64,000 bases of DNA from Acanthococcus lagerstroemiae (GCA_031841125.1 CM063113.1:35609312-35673311), one strand, 5' to 3'. Shown: positions 11,413-23,667, counted from the stretch's first letter. Made by a program: numbers and translations. Notes: generated from the sequence alone by a model not told the origin.

Positions 11413-11427
11413 AATATGGTCAAGCGT

Positions 11428-14399
11428 GGTTTCGGAATAATTGCTGAATTTTTTGAGATTATTTCAATTGTAATCCCTACCAATAACGGTCCACAGGTGA
11501 AAGAGGCCGGCAAATTCGAACATTAGCAAATAAATATTGAGGCTGTGAAATTGGATAATGAGGATCCAGCGAGTGTGACAGAGTGATGCTTCTGAGTGGG
11601 TTTTTGAAAAGCAAATATTTGCAAATGTTTTGGTTTCTTATGTGGTGGTCTATCGAGGACTGCATCTTAGCATGACGACTACACAGGGTATTATGATATT
11701 TGATCGCCGTGAAAATTATTCATATACGCTGTGAAAATTGGTTATTTTACGAGCCTTCAAATGAGTTCTTTGGAGAGCTATTGATCTTCCTGTTACAATT
11801 TTCGTTTTAAATTACGACGTTCAAGGTCGAGCGGTAATCTTTCAAAGACACTGTGCCGCCGTACCAGTAGCACATATCCGAAAAAGAAGGTGGGCACCCG
11901 ATCTATTTTCCCAACTTATCAACGCCTCTGTTAGCGACCGCCTCCGGCGTCGATGTAAGTATCGAAAATAATAATTGGTGTAGATAATTTCTGAAAGAAT
12001 GGTTTCGTATAATATATTTATGACCCTACGCGTAATCGTTAACCGTATCTATGGACTTTTTTATTGCTCGTTTTCATTTCGAGAATGTTTCTTTTTTGAT
12101 TACTACATCCATATGGCGATGACACTTTACGGCCTTAACATGCGAGCAACCAGTTTGCTTGTTTTCGGTGTGGGGCGTACAGACCTGCAGACTATAGACA
12201 GACTTGATATTGTTTAAATTTAGATGTCGACGGTTCGACGGCGCTGCTGCTTCTGTGTGCATCCAGGCAATCCAATATCCAATCAGCCGCAGTCGATGCT
12301 ATGAAGATGAACTAAGTTACTTCGTTTGAAACGCATCTAACATTCCTGTGTTCGTTTGTTCGCCGTACTTAAGAGCTCTTTTAATGTTCGCCTTTACTGC
12401 CTAGCTGCCGTTAAATGAGTGTCTCTACGAAGAGGAAAATGTGAGTGCCAGGAGGCGCGAGTTATACGATATTATTTTTTAAATTATCTCCTTGAAATGC
12501 TATGTGCAATAGGTCGACGACAGCGGTGATAACAACAACCGCGATATGAGTCTCCGAAGAGCAGCCGAGGCACCATATATCGTGCCTGCAACCGCATGTG
12601 TAAACATGATCCCCTGACTGGCCGGGGGGCTTACCAAAGTTCCCAAAAAGTGTTGGAAATGACATTTCTGTAAGCACTCGGCTTGCATTCACTTCTGAGG
12701 TAATTTAACTTGCGTGAGAAACACCGTTCACCGCTGCAGTATCAATATTTCGTAATAATGATTCGAAAAAGTAATTAGTGCCGACCTACCGAGGCTGGAA
12801 CGTGTTGGTATATTCGTTTTGACAGATCCATGAAACCAAGTTCCAGTTCCGTTTAGTTTCTGCCAAATTCTACTACTTTTTTTGCATTTTGGTTTTGTTT
12901 ATGATATCATTGATAGCCCCAATTCAACGGCTATTCCTCTGTTTGTATCGGTTGTGTTTGGTTTCGTTTGGTATGGGACTTCTAGCACCCACTCTCGATT
13001 TGGTTCTCAGTTTTGGGTCTGAGTTCATTTTTGTTTCAATTCTTAATTGACGTCAACGAGAACGGTTGTATTATTAGTTCTGTTTTTGATTTTGCACTTT
13101 CTCATTCAAAACCGACATCGTATATATAGATGTTCCAACTGCGAATGCCGCTGCCGGCATCACCGTTGAATAAAAATAGTGTGCAATATATAGATGAAAG
13201 TTGTTCGCCAGTTTTCTCGCTGGAAGTTCGCAAATTACGCGCGTAATTCAAGCGTACCGAATCTCAAGAGGCAAGTTCCAGGGAAGGTGCTGAATGCGCA
13301 TAGCTGGAATAATTTATGTGCCTCACACAGAATACAGTCGAGCTGATGTTAATTAAATAAGAAACTATTCGCTTCGAGTTTGTATTTTGTTTTTATTCTA
13401 ATCTTGTTTCGGTATGTCGCTTATTTTACTGTACCGAGCAAAAAGTTCCGTCAAAGCGTGCTGTAGGTTGATGGGAGATTCAGAACTGCAGTCGAATCAC
13501 GTTTACATGGAGAATGATCGACAATGACGAAATCTTATTTCTGGAAAAAACTGAGTTTCGCCGCACTTGTCAACCCCTGTACTGTGAAACAGTAACTTGG
13601 ATTGAGTTCTGCCCATGTCTTGCCTATTAATCCATGACTCACAAGATACAACAGATCAGAGGCGATGCGCGTTTTCGGCCATACATTGCTCAGATAATGT
13701 CGGGAAAAGGTGCAGATATTTCCCGATCAAACATGCTACCGTTATAAGAAATTTGTGTGTAAAAAATTGCTATTTCGAATGTTTTCTCGTTGCCCTGTAA
13801 AAAAACTGAATTCGGAAATCTTTCATTATTGAACTGGGGCATGTATTGCAAACTGTACTAAAATCGTGGAAGAAATTCGTGAGAGTCCCTTAGATTAGTT
13901 TTATCTGATAAATAAAACGTTAACTGTGAACTCGTTAGGTGAGATCATCTGAAAGGTTTCCATATGGCACATATATGGTTCCCCTTTCTTTTTCACTTTT
14001 CATAGAATTGCTAATTTCAGTGAAAAATACTGTTCCTAGCCTTAAATTTACGGGAAGGGCAAATGCCTCGGGTGGTACCAAAATGTAAAGGATTGCTTTA
14101 AGATACTTGGGAAGAAATAAGTACGAGTATAAAAGAAGGAAGGGACCGTGCGCGTAAATGCAAGTAGCTTTTCAAGAGCGGGCGAGGCTAAGAAAAGTTT
14201 CGTTTGGGGAATTAGCGTAGCTTCGCCCTCTCTGCTCTCTATTTGTAATTTTCAACATTTCTGGAGGGGCTTTCAGTGCATTGGAGGAACGACTCTGCTC
14301 ACCCCGCTCCCAGCAGCCCAATCCGCTATTTACGTGGTAGGGATACAAATGAAGAAAGAAAAACGGAAAAAAGAAAATCATGAATGAAAAAAACCTATA
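11428..14399. other. gene-free stretch, 11.4-14.4 kb
   Basis: No coding sequence recognised; open stretches are below 80 codons and without domains. About 11.9-13.4 kb is less repetitive, with CpG and tracts such as TTTCGTTTGGTATGGGACTT, and is probably unique non-coding host DNA. Confidence 0.4.
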
Positions 14400-14890
14400 T
14401 GTAGCACTGGTCTGACAAAGTTCAAGAAGCCTGTTAGAGTGTTATATTAATCGTAGAATCTTGAGGGGGCTTGGAAGAATCTTTAACATATCAGGAAAAT
14501 CATAAACGTGCATAAAATAGTCTTAAAGAATCCTGAATAACTCTTGGAGAGTATTAAAAATCTCAAAACAAGTCTGGATGAGATTTGACGAGTCTTTAAA
14601 AAATTTGGAAGAACTGGGGAGCGTCTAACCGAGTATTCAATAGGCCTAACTTAGAGAGCCTTGAAAATGCTTGAATACCTAATCCTGGAAAAATGTTGAA
14701 GACACTGAAACAAGTTTGGCAAAGTCATGAATAGCCTTAAAGGATCTTGAACAAGACTGGAAGAATCGTAGTGTCGTAAAAAACTAAATAAGCCTCAAAG
14801 AAGTATTCAGGAATGTCGAATTTGAAAACGACGTCAAGAGTCTTGAAAGGGCCGAAAAGAGTTTTGAAGAGTATTAATCAGACCTGGAGG
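14400..14890. repeat. degenerate AGTCT/CTTGAA-type short-period block
   Basis: Almost every 10-20 bp there is a variant of AGTCTTGAA, AATCTTGA or GAGTATT (AAGTCTGGATGAGATTTGAC, GAGTCTTTAAAAAATTTGGA). By eye the spacing is close to 10 bp or a multiple. No unit is repeated exactly. No coding sequence. Confidence 0.55.
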
Positions 14891-15774
14891 ACAAACAAAA
14901 AGTAAGATGTGCAGCGATTGTCGGCCAGGGAGCAAACTCCCCCTCCCCCCCATAATTTACCCTATAACAGCGCGTTTTTTGCTCGTGAATCTTGCTGTGC
15001 CTATGGCCTCAGAGTGTTTTTTTTTTTTTGCGCTTTCAAAGCCCAAAAATATTAGCAGCTTGAATAATTTCACATGGTCGACCAGAAATTATAAATAAAA
15101 CCCATGGCACACCGTCTCTCGGGACTGAAATACAGCACGGCTGGCACATAACGTACGGCACTGGTCTACCGGTCTACGACTCTGCGCTGAAACCCAATTT
15201 CTAAAGCCGACGGCATCGTAAATCCTTGCAAAATGACGAAACTTAGGTTAATAATAAGCCCCCGGTTTTCGCCGTTGTTGGTTCACCTTCCCCTCCAGTC
15301 CGAGTTTCGGAATGCCACCACCAGTCACCACCCTTGCGATATCATTCGGCTCTGCATCGTGTACAGTCGCTCGCCCCGATATAATTAAATTTTTTGGCGC
15401 TTTAAATTGGCCCCGCTCTAAATAGGATAGTAATGATGAAGGCTTTGTAAAGCGTAAACTAATTTGAAAGACGAAGAGTGTTTGGTTGGTGAAAAGGGGG
15501 GACAGGGCAGCGTGAAAAAACGGGAAAAAGTTGTTTTAGGAACAGATTAAAATCGGATGGAGTGGAATCGGCGCGATCGTGTATGGGGAATATAATTCGT
15601 TATTTTAGCTGTTCATTGGAAACTGGCGGACAGAAGACAGTGAGCAGAAGGGTGGCAGCGTTTTCATTTCATTTATGTCCGCGAGATTGCTTCGGGAAAT
15701 TACGTTGTGAAAGCTCGGCGTATAGCCACTTGAAGAGCGAAATTTCTAATATAAGTCCGAATGAGTTTTAACAG

Positions 15775-16080
15775 GCCGTAAGTGAGTCAGGTTGATCTTC
15801 GCCAATGTTTAGAGAATCTAAATAGATATGAACGAGTCGTAACTGAGGGAGAACGATGAGCCCGAATAAATGACCACAGAACTTGGAACTACTCCTGAGA
15901 GACTTGGTGGGTCAATGTATAGGTAGCTGAACAAAGGGCGAATGAGTCTGAAGAAATTCTAGTAGTCTGAGTGAATCTTATGTAGTTGAAATGAATCACA
16001 GGTAGTCTGCATAGCTGTATGAGTCATCGCTGTGTTTGAGTGAGCCTCACCGAGTCCTAACGGTTTGAATCGGGCCCGTA
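15775..16080. repeat. degenerate GAGTCTGA-type short-period block
   Basis: This is the clearest example of the approximate 10-bp spacing: between 15938 and 16060 words such as GAGTCTGAAG, TAGTCTGAGT, GAATCTTATG, GAATCACAGG, TAGTCTGCAT and GAGTCATCGC follow one another about every 10 bp. The block stops at the dispersed repeat copy beginning near 16090. Confidence 0.55.
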
Positions 16081-16126
16081 GCACAACTTTTTTTCCAGGA
16101 GGAGGAGGCGGGTAACTTGAAATCAA

Positions 16127-16240
16127 AGGCGGAAGATGACAATTTCCACCTCCATATCTCAGTAAACAGGCATAAAAAAGTTTTCGGTTTTATGTCTGCG
16201 CCTGAATTAGAAAATGAAATCTTCCGGAGGAAAATATCTG
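16127..16240. repeat. dispersed repeat, copy 2 (pair with 660-800)
   Basis: It carries GAAGATGACAATTTCCACC, TCTCAGTAAACAGG, AAAAAAGTTTTC, TTTTATGTCTGCGCCTGAAT and AATGAAATCTTCCGGAGG, aligned block by block with 660-800. Ends were not resolved. It is embedded between AGTCT-rich degenerate blocks. Confidence 0.5.
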
Positions 16241-16319
16241 TTAGGGGAGGGGTCATACCTGCGTTTGCATTCCGACGCCGCGAGCTTGATTTCATTAAGC
16301 TTGAACCCTGGATGAGTCA

Positions 16320-16570
16320 TAGAATTTAGACGAACCGTAAAGTTGTTGATAGGTCTAAATGTATCTCAATCAATTCTGAACGCAAGTTAAATGATGCTGA
16401 AGAAGTCCTGAGTCTAGATGTGTTTTCAAGAGTCAATGCGAGTTCAATTTTGAGAATCTAAGTAGGTTTGCATTCATCTTACCAGTACCCGAATGAGTTT
16501 CAGCGAGTCTTAAAAAGGTTTGAATTAGTGTTTACCTGATGCTAATGAATCTGAAGTCTTGGTATGTCCT
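16320..16570. repeat. degenerate AGTCT/GAATC short-period block
   Basis: It contains AAGTCCTGAGTCTAGATG, AAGAGTCAATGCGAG, GAGTTTCAGCGAGTCTTAAA and GAATCTGAAGTCTTGG. It continues the 15775-16080 block on the other side of the inserted dispersed repeat. Confidence 0.5.
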
Positions 16571-16599
16571 CAAAAACTCTGCCAATGTTATAACTTTTG

Positions 16600-18450
16600 A
16601 ATTTTAAATCTCAATGTTTGTTAATCCCTCTTATGCTGAATGCTTAGCTTTCTCTTCTTTTTCCACCAGAATAAAGTTGACCGAAAGCACGAGATCCAGC
16701 TAGAATTCGAGTTTTGAGACGTAAGATCCTTCTCTATTTATCCGAATACAACATAGCAAAAGATGTAGAAAAATCATGACTAGGTTTAATACTTTCATAG
16801 AAAACGTAGAATTATGTTTTCTCAGTCCCTGTTTTGGCTTTCTGCAATGACTATGCATAAGTCCCATTTCTTCTAATACCTATGCATATGTATTCTGCCG
16901 AACTTCCTCATATCATTTCGAAACGTGTATCTTTGCCCCCCCCCCCACAATTCGTCTATGGAGATGGATTTGATGGTGTGGAAAATCGAGGGAACCGAAC
17001 AATGTTTTAAATTTTCGGAGAATTCTTATGAACAAACTTTTTTTTGATGTTCAAGGGGGATTCTCCCTCAATTCTCTCCTTAAAATTGGCCCTGTTCCAC
17101 ACGATGTATTAAACAACGCCCCCGTCCTCGTGGACAAAACTGTGCTGAAAGCAAGAATACATGACTCGATATGCGTTGTAACACGCATGTCTGTGGCAGA
17201 GGCATGCGATCAAGGCGCCATACATGCCCCTACACCCAGTGAAACCCAGCTGAAATTTCTTTGTCGCCCTCCTTTCTAATTGAGGCCATTAATGCTTGCC
17301 TGTCAATTTGTCTCTAGTAGCGACCTCCCTTGGCGGCAAAAAGATGAACACAAATCCCTCGTTGCTATATGTATGTGTAGATTCGCCGCAGTTTCAAAAC
17401 GATATTATTTTCATAAGCTCACACAAAGCTAGCCGTAATAACCTTTAACGTAGTCTGCTAGTCATCCACATACTGTTGCTCCAGCTCCATGACACGAGCA
17501 CAGCGGGCTTCTAATTCAGAATTCGTTGCTCTTTCGCTGTCACCCGAAACTGAGAACGTCGCTTTATTTTCCCTAATTACGAGCTGTATAACAAAATACC
17601 GCTAAAAATTCTCCGGACAACGTTTCAAAAAAAAAAAAAAAAAAGCCCTAACGAAACTAAGTTTTCTCATCAACGATAATTATTAAAATTTCTCGTGTCT
17701 TTTCCCTTGGGATGAATTACTAAAATTTCGTGGATATAACTTTCCGAAAAAATAATGTCGGCTCTCTGTCGTGAATTCGTAATCAACTCTAGTGCGTTCA
17801 ACCCGTCTTCATCATCATCTACAGGTTATGTACACAAAAATACTTTCTCGCCTTTGAATGCTAAAAGTCGAAATCGAAACATCACACCCCGGTTGAAGAG
17901 GAGAAAAAAAGTACCTATTTGACGTGTCTGTTCTTGATGAGAAATCCTATCGAATCACCCCCATCTGTGACAGCAAACATGCATTCGAAATCGTGATTTA
18001 TTTACCAAGCACTTGTAGCCCCCGAAGATTCATAGAGGACCCTCTTCATGAAACCGACAGGGTGTTAACATTTTTTATCCAGGCTTGGAGAAGCAGTGAT
18101 TCTCAATATCGAGTTCGATGTTGCTTTATGTACCTGTCAAGCTGTGTGAGGGATTGTTCAACTGTAGCTGAAATACATATCCGTTGCACGTGTAAGGAAA
18201 CTCACAATCGGAGGTTCCTCGGGGAATTAAGTTTACCTTCTCTCGTGGAGAAAGAGGGAATGCATTATATCCCCTCCTCTTGCTAAAATTGGCTCCTCTG
18301 AAAATGTATTTGCCCTTCGTACGAGAGGTTGGTTGCGGCCTTGATCCAAAATTAATAAACGAAGAATCCGTTTCTGTCAACAATGTCGCTAAGAAGGAAG
18401 GTTGTGCACCTGTAAAAAAGAAGCATGAGGAAGGAATTAAAAATTGAAAA
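16600..18450. other. gene-free stretch, 16.6-18.4 kb
   Basis: Contains a C-run (16937-16946), a 20-A run near 17625-17644 and open stretches of 83-122 codons (17028-17279, 17924-18286, and 18126-18494 on the minus strand) that overlap each other on both strands and show no domain. Confidence 0.4.
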
Positions 18451-18479
18451 GAACGAAAGACGTTCAATCCGAATTTATT

Positions 18480-18690
18480 TGTCTTGAAGAGCATAAAACA
18501 AGTTGGAATGAGTCTTGAAGAGTCATAAAGAAGTTATAATAGATTTTCGGCGTGTTTCATTGAACTCTAAAAAATCTTGAGCAGGTCTGGAAAAGTCTTG
18601 AAATATCTGAGAAAGCCTCGAAGAATAATAAATGTGGCTAAAATTGTTGGAACTGAAACGAATGAGAGTCTGGAACGTGGAAGAGTCCTC
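18480..18690. repeat. degenerate GAGTCTTGAAGAGTC short-period block
   Basis: It contains TGAGTCTTGAAGAGTCATAA, AAATCTTGAGCAGGTCTGGA, AAAGTCTTGAAATATCTGAG and GAGAGTCTGGAACGTGGAAG. Same motif family as 14400-14890. Confidence 0.55.
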
Positions 18691-19985
18691 AGTACATTGT
18701 TATCCGCAGCAAAGTGTGTGATCACTATTGGTCGAAATGGTCACATGAGGTAAAGTGCCAAATATTGATCGCTTTTTTCAAGGTTCAATGAATCGTTTTT
18801 GAAGCGCTCGCAACTTTTTTTGTGGTGAATCATGTTGAATGACCTCCACCTACCGTTCTATATGTATATAATAGTTTCACTGTGAAAATGTGATTTGTGT
18901 TATCGCATGATGATTTTGAAGTTTCTGTGTTGAAAAATGTGCTAGAGTTCAACAGTTTTCGAATTTAGGAAAAAGTAATTTGGAAATATCGATGTTGAAT
19001 AAAATATATGGGTGTTTATAATGTACTGATATGGGTTCAAATGAAGTACCTTTGGGAGATTTGGAAATTTTCACTTCGAAGCGGCTATTTGCGGGTCACA
19101 TGAATCCGAGTGAAAAAAAAAAAAATGAAGATTGTTCCAGTTCGATTTTATTTTTCAAACATTTCCAGTGTTATTGATGTAATTTATATTTCCGGTGTCA
19201 AAATTCAAGATTTTGGGATTTGAAAAAGGATCAACATTTGCCAAAAAAATATCATACTTGAGATAAGTGTCAAATACGAGTATTAATCTAGGTATCGAAT
19301 AACATTTGATTTTTTTAAATGTTCGTAGAGAGGTAACTTTTGTACTTTTACTATCCGTATCGAAGTGTATGAAAATTTTCAATGTATAAGTAAATGTAAT
19401 GAGCCTTGAGATAAAAATCCGTCAAAGGATTAGCATTTGACACTGGATGTCGAGTGTTATTTTTTTGGACCTTTTTTAAAATCCCTGTGGGTCGACATTG
19501 GCTGGCTGAACTTTGAAAAAGTTCAACTGAGAAAAGTGAAAGTAGAAGGTTGAAATTTATTATCATTCGCGATTTCGGGGTTCAATACTGATATAGGCGG
19601 AGCAGCAGGGGCTATTTGAAAAAATTAGATCAACATTCGGCTCTTTACTGTGTACGATAGCAACATTTGTACCAAGTGACGATCTATACTAAATAACAAG
19701 TGAAGCTCGGTTCAGTTGAATTTCAAATTACACTGTCCGACAAAATATGCAGGCATGGCTACTTATGGTCTATCCATATAATGACAAATGGACCATCTAT
19801 CGACTAACACTTTATTTTCAAGCAAGATAATGGACAGATTTGAATTTGGTCGTGTAATGGTTGTATATATGTTTTGTCAGGTAGACAGCTAGGACGAAAA
19901 CAAAATTCTAAGTGCTCTATTACAGTATTTTGGTTTTTCTAGACCTTCGCAAGCTATCCAAAAATACTAACGAGAACCCATGGAC

Positions 19986-20931
19986 AAACTGTGAAAGAAA
20001 AATTGAATGCGTTCATTGATAAAGGGCCTAAATACGAAAATGACGTTTTGAGAAACAAGCGTTTGAGAGCTTATTTATACCTAGTAATCTAGAAGTGATT
20101 ATTTGGGTAATACTTGATATTATGTTATGAAGTTGGAAGTCTCATTATGCAATCCTAAAGTATGAAGAGCTGAGGTCAAATGTAGGCGGAGATATGGATT
20201 GAGAAGTGTGACGGAAGTTAGGCCCTTTTTTCTTGGATGACTTTTTCTACTTCTTTTTCAACAGAAAACGAACGCTGAGAAAGAATAAATACACATACAT
20301 ACTCTGAAGTTAGTATTATTTATGAAAAACAGACATAAGGAAGTCAATATTCACGAAAAATGAACATCATGTCTTCAAAAGAGTACTTGGGTCGAATAAT
20401 ACTACCTACCGCTTTTTGGATTCTTTTTCACTCGAACCGCTTTTTCTTTAAAAATATTACCGCTGAGGAATGCATCCTGGTTTTCTTTTGAGATCGTCGA
20501 AAATCTTTCAAAAATTGATCGAGAAAGTGACACGAAATTCGAAAGGCAGTTCTTTTTGTAACATTTTTCATTCTTTTTCAAGGGGATACACTCTGGTTTT
20601 CGCGACATTTTTTCACTTTTAACGTTCAAATAACATAAAATACCGGCAACGTGCGATCAAGAAGTCGATGCCCAACTTGGAGAATCACTGGAGAATCACC
20701 GAACTGTAATCACCGATATCACGAAGCTCACAGGGAATTCATAGAACCTTTTATTTTTCAGAGCAGTTATGTTTGATCCTCTGTTGCGGCCATTTGGCGC
20801 CAGGTAGCGCTGTAATGCGAGGTGTTCTATAATGCTCTTGACCTACCGAATCGAACTACACCATTTATTGAAAAAAAACCTGAGTTCACTTAAGCCCCTT
20901 TTCTATGAACGCATTCAATTGTTGCACAGTG
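19986..20931. mobile_element. probable DNA transposon or MITE with about 42-bp terminal inverted repeats
   Basis: The left segment 19987-20031 (aactgtgaaagaaaaattga then atgcgttcattgataaaggg) is matched in reverse complement by 20890-20931 (ttaagccccttttctatgaa then cgcattcaattgttgcacag). The best core is TTGAATGCGTTCAT, 14 of 14. The interior of about 860 bp has no recognised coding sequence. I see no clear target duplication, so the outer ends may be off by several bases. Confidence 0.5.
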
Positions 20932-21435
20932 TTATTGGAGGGCTTTTCCAAACGAAAACTAGAAAAATTTTCGAGATCTTGTAGCCAAAAATAGTTTGCA
21001 GAGTTTTCAGTTTTTCTAACGTCAGCCGTTAAATTTACGAACTCTTGAAACATTTTTAATTTCAAATTCTTAGAGGGGGTTTCCAGCTGGAAACTAAAAT
21101 TTAATTATTTTCGAATAAAAATAAATAAATGAATAAGTAAATCAATAAAAAGCTAGCAACATTTTCAGTTAATTTTGGCAATTTGCCACCTGCAGGTTTC
21201 AATTAATTTTGGCAGTTTACCTGCTGCAGGTGCTAGATTTACCAACTGCTGGAAAACTTGAATTTCAAATTCGAGGATTTCTAAACTAAAATTCCAAGGT
21301 CGTCAAACAGTAAATTTAGGGAATAAATGTAGGGGGTGGAACTTAGGAAACAATGCACAACATTTTTTGCCCTCTCTTTGAAACGTTTCATAGACATCCT
21401 TAATGTAATAAAGGTGAAGAAAGAAGCGTAGCATT

Positions 21436-21495
21436 ACAAAAAAATTCTTTCTTTCTTTCCCTCTTTCTTTCTTTCTCTTTTTCCTTTTCTTTACA
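21436..21495 (+). repeat. (CTTT)n simple repeat
   Basis: Imperfect TTCTTTCTTTC/TCTTTCTTTC units over about 55 bp. Next to it, AGTGGCGGATTTACGGGAGG on the minus strand (21526-21546) looks like a transposon terminus of the CAGTGGCGGATTT type, but no partner end was found. Confidence 0.7.
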
Positions 21496-21810
21496 TTCCG
21501 TGTTTTTGAATTGGGGGAACTCCCCCCTCCCGTAAATCCGCCACTGACTACAGCTACTCAGTTGAGCAACTATTGAAAATTTCAATTGTTTGGGGAACGG
21601 GGCACTCCTCATACCTCTTATGGCTTCGGTTCTATCTCTAATTTTGAGTCAGCTATTAGTTACGTTTTCAAGAACGATTTTGCCGTGACTTTGGTCATGA
21701 TTCAGCTCATTTTAGAATGGTGAAAGCTATGTTATGTTCAGCTTTTGAAATTGTATCTTCCTACCGAAAAATAGCCTCGGAGGAAAATGAAATGCTTAAG
21801 AAGTATCTCT

Positions 21811-21881
21811 TTTCATTTGCTCTCACCCGAGCCCTGGAACCGCCCCTTCGAGCATTACCTCAGGGACATCGAGGAGCGCTT
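21811..21881 (-). mobile_element. SINE family B, copy 3 (3' fragment)
   Basis: On the minus strand it reads GATGTCCCTGAGGTAATGCT, then CGAAGGGGCGGTTCCAGGGC and TCGGGTGAGAGCAAATG, the 3' part of the SINE B body. Only the 3' end is present. Confidence 0.65.
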
Positions 21882-22078
21882 AGGAAGTATCTAGCCGTAA
21901 TTATAATTTCGTAACAGAATACTGAAGCGATTACTTAAATTTATTCTTTTCGAACTTGAGAAATTTTACGTCCCTCCCCCCTCCCATTGTTGAAAAGTGG
22001 CCACGCGACGGACCAATCTGTTTCCAGGGTTCACAATTACTGCGACAGAGGTTCAGATCCTGACTTATTATATTGCTG

Positions 22079-22186
22079 TACTCCGGCCACTAATGCGATA
22101 CTCGAAAGGGTAGTTTCCGGGGCCGGGGTTGCGGTGTCTCAGGGGCCACTTTGGCATGCGTGCATCGCCATACGTCCCACCACACC
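22079..22186 (+). mobile_element. 107-bp poly(A)-less retroposon-like repeat, copy 2
   Basis: Same length (108 bp) and order as the copy at 11306: ccggccactaatgcgatact, CGAAAGGGTAGTTTCCGGGG, then GGGCCACTTTGGCATGCGTG and the same ATACGTCCCACCACACC end. It is flanked by its own exact 12-bp direct repeat ATTATATTGCTG (22067-22078 and 22187-22198). Different target sequences with the same element ends show that the ends are real. Confidence 0.8.
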
Positions 22187-23049
22187 ATTATATTGCTGCT
22201 ACTAGGTTCACGTAACTCTCCTCCCCCTCCCTTTCTAAGCACACATTCCCGGAGATCTCTCATCAAAATCTAATTTTTTTCAAATTTCGAAATAGACGTT
22301 CGGGATTGGATGTTGGTGGGTCTGCAAGGAAATCCTGACCTGCCAGGGAGAAAACGGATTTGAGAACTTGGAAAATTCGAGTTTTAATTTTTTTTCCGTC
22401 GCCGCTATCTCGATTACCTTGGCGCAAATGGTGGCTTTATATTCTGTAAATTCGTTTTGCAAAAGCCGTATGGCAGTTAGTATACTTGTAGAAAAAAATA
22501 ATGTAGCACCGAATACGATTGTTTTCATACATTACAACTTGCAACCAAAATGGGTGTAGTGGAAATGGAAACTACGGAAGGTGAAATAATGTTTTATGGT
22601 ATATCGCGTTGCATTGTCAGCCCGTTTGTTTTCCTTAGATTGCTTACTTTATCACGATATATGTATTCTGATAACGTCTACGTTTACTTTATTCTACAAT
22701 AATGCCTGTATATATTTTTTTTCGTTTAAAAAAGATTCGATTGTTTTCCTTCTTTCTCTCGTTCCTCCTCTTGTTCGTATTTGTTGGGACGGGAATTGTT
22801 GGAAAGTATCTCCCGTTTCATATGAAGAGAGAGAGATGAAAAGAGAGGGAAAAGGGGAAAGTAGGATCCAAATGACATATTTAATGGGTGTGTGAGATGT
22901 TATTCGTGCTGACTTTTCAGTGGATACGCTAAAGTTAGATAGGAAGACACGATAAAGCTAGCATTATTTAAAAGTTGATTATTGAGAATCGGGACTGATG
23001 GCGACCTCTTTAAGTTTTATGTCATGATAGGAGAACGATATTATACGTT

Positions 23050-23070
23050 TTGTGTGTGTGTGTGTGTGTT
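23050..23070 (+). repeat. (GT)n microsatellite
   Basis: About nine GT units. Confidence 0.9.
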
Positions 23071-23455
23071 CAGATTCTGAACGCGAATACTATACTGAGG
23101 AAACTGAAATTGATACAATTTGGGATTTCTCGAGTTGTGTAATTTATAAAATTACGAAACGACCGATGTCTGTTTTCGGGAGACAAGATAAAAACAAAAT
23201 TAGGCCGCTTGAAGAAATTCTATTTAACAAGAGATATATATTTCTCTCTAGCTACACATATATTCTGAGATTAAATATAAGTTTGGTGGAGCGTATGGCG
23301 AGTACAGTGGAATCTTATTTCTGATTGTATGTAGTTCGTATGCTAGTTAAAAATCACTCGCGTCTTGGGGAGGGGGGTTGGTACTCCGGGAAACTCGAAG
23401 ACCATGTTTGGTGATAATATTTCTGTACTGATCTTTGTTCGTTTCCTTTCAACAG

Positions 23456-23634
23456 AGTGCAAGAGTGATTTTCGAGTACCCTGGAACTCTATGGAACGCA
23501 GGGTGTCTAACGATCGGGAGATCGAGAAAACCCGGGAAATTGAAATCCGAAAGACGCCATTTTACTCTCTCGGACTCGCTGCTGTCGCGTTTTTAATATT
23601 AATTATTACAAATCAATTACTCCACGGATTCTAA
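23456..23634 (+). CDS. possible terminal exon with a C-terminal hydrophobic segment
   Basis: A pyrimidine-rich tract ending in CAG (23435-23455) is followed by about 59 open codons and a stop at 23632-23634. The frame has a charged part (MERRVSNDREIEKTREIEIR) and then about 24 residues that end the protein, including PFYSLGLAAVAFLILII. Such an ending would suit a tail-anchored membrane protein or a GPI-anchor signal. I do not recognise the sequence and found no upstream partner exon. A decayed transposase begins about 35 bp later, so it may also be part of a transposon or chance. It is offered only because the composition and acceptor look better than in neighbouring frames. Confidence 0.25.
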
Positions 23635-23667
23635 TCGGGTAAAAACCTACTTATTCCTTTTTTTATT

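Noticed and set aside
19731..19888. Possible 158-bp MITE (CACTGTCCGACAAAATAT ... ATATGTTTTGTCAGG)
   Set aside because: Only GACAAAA plus a few flanking bases pair, the ends need gaps, and no target duplication is visible.
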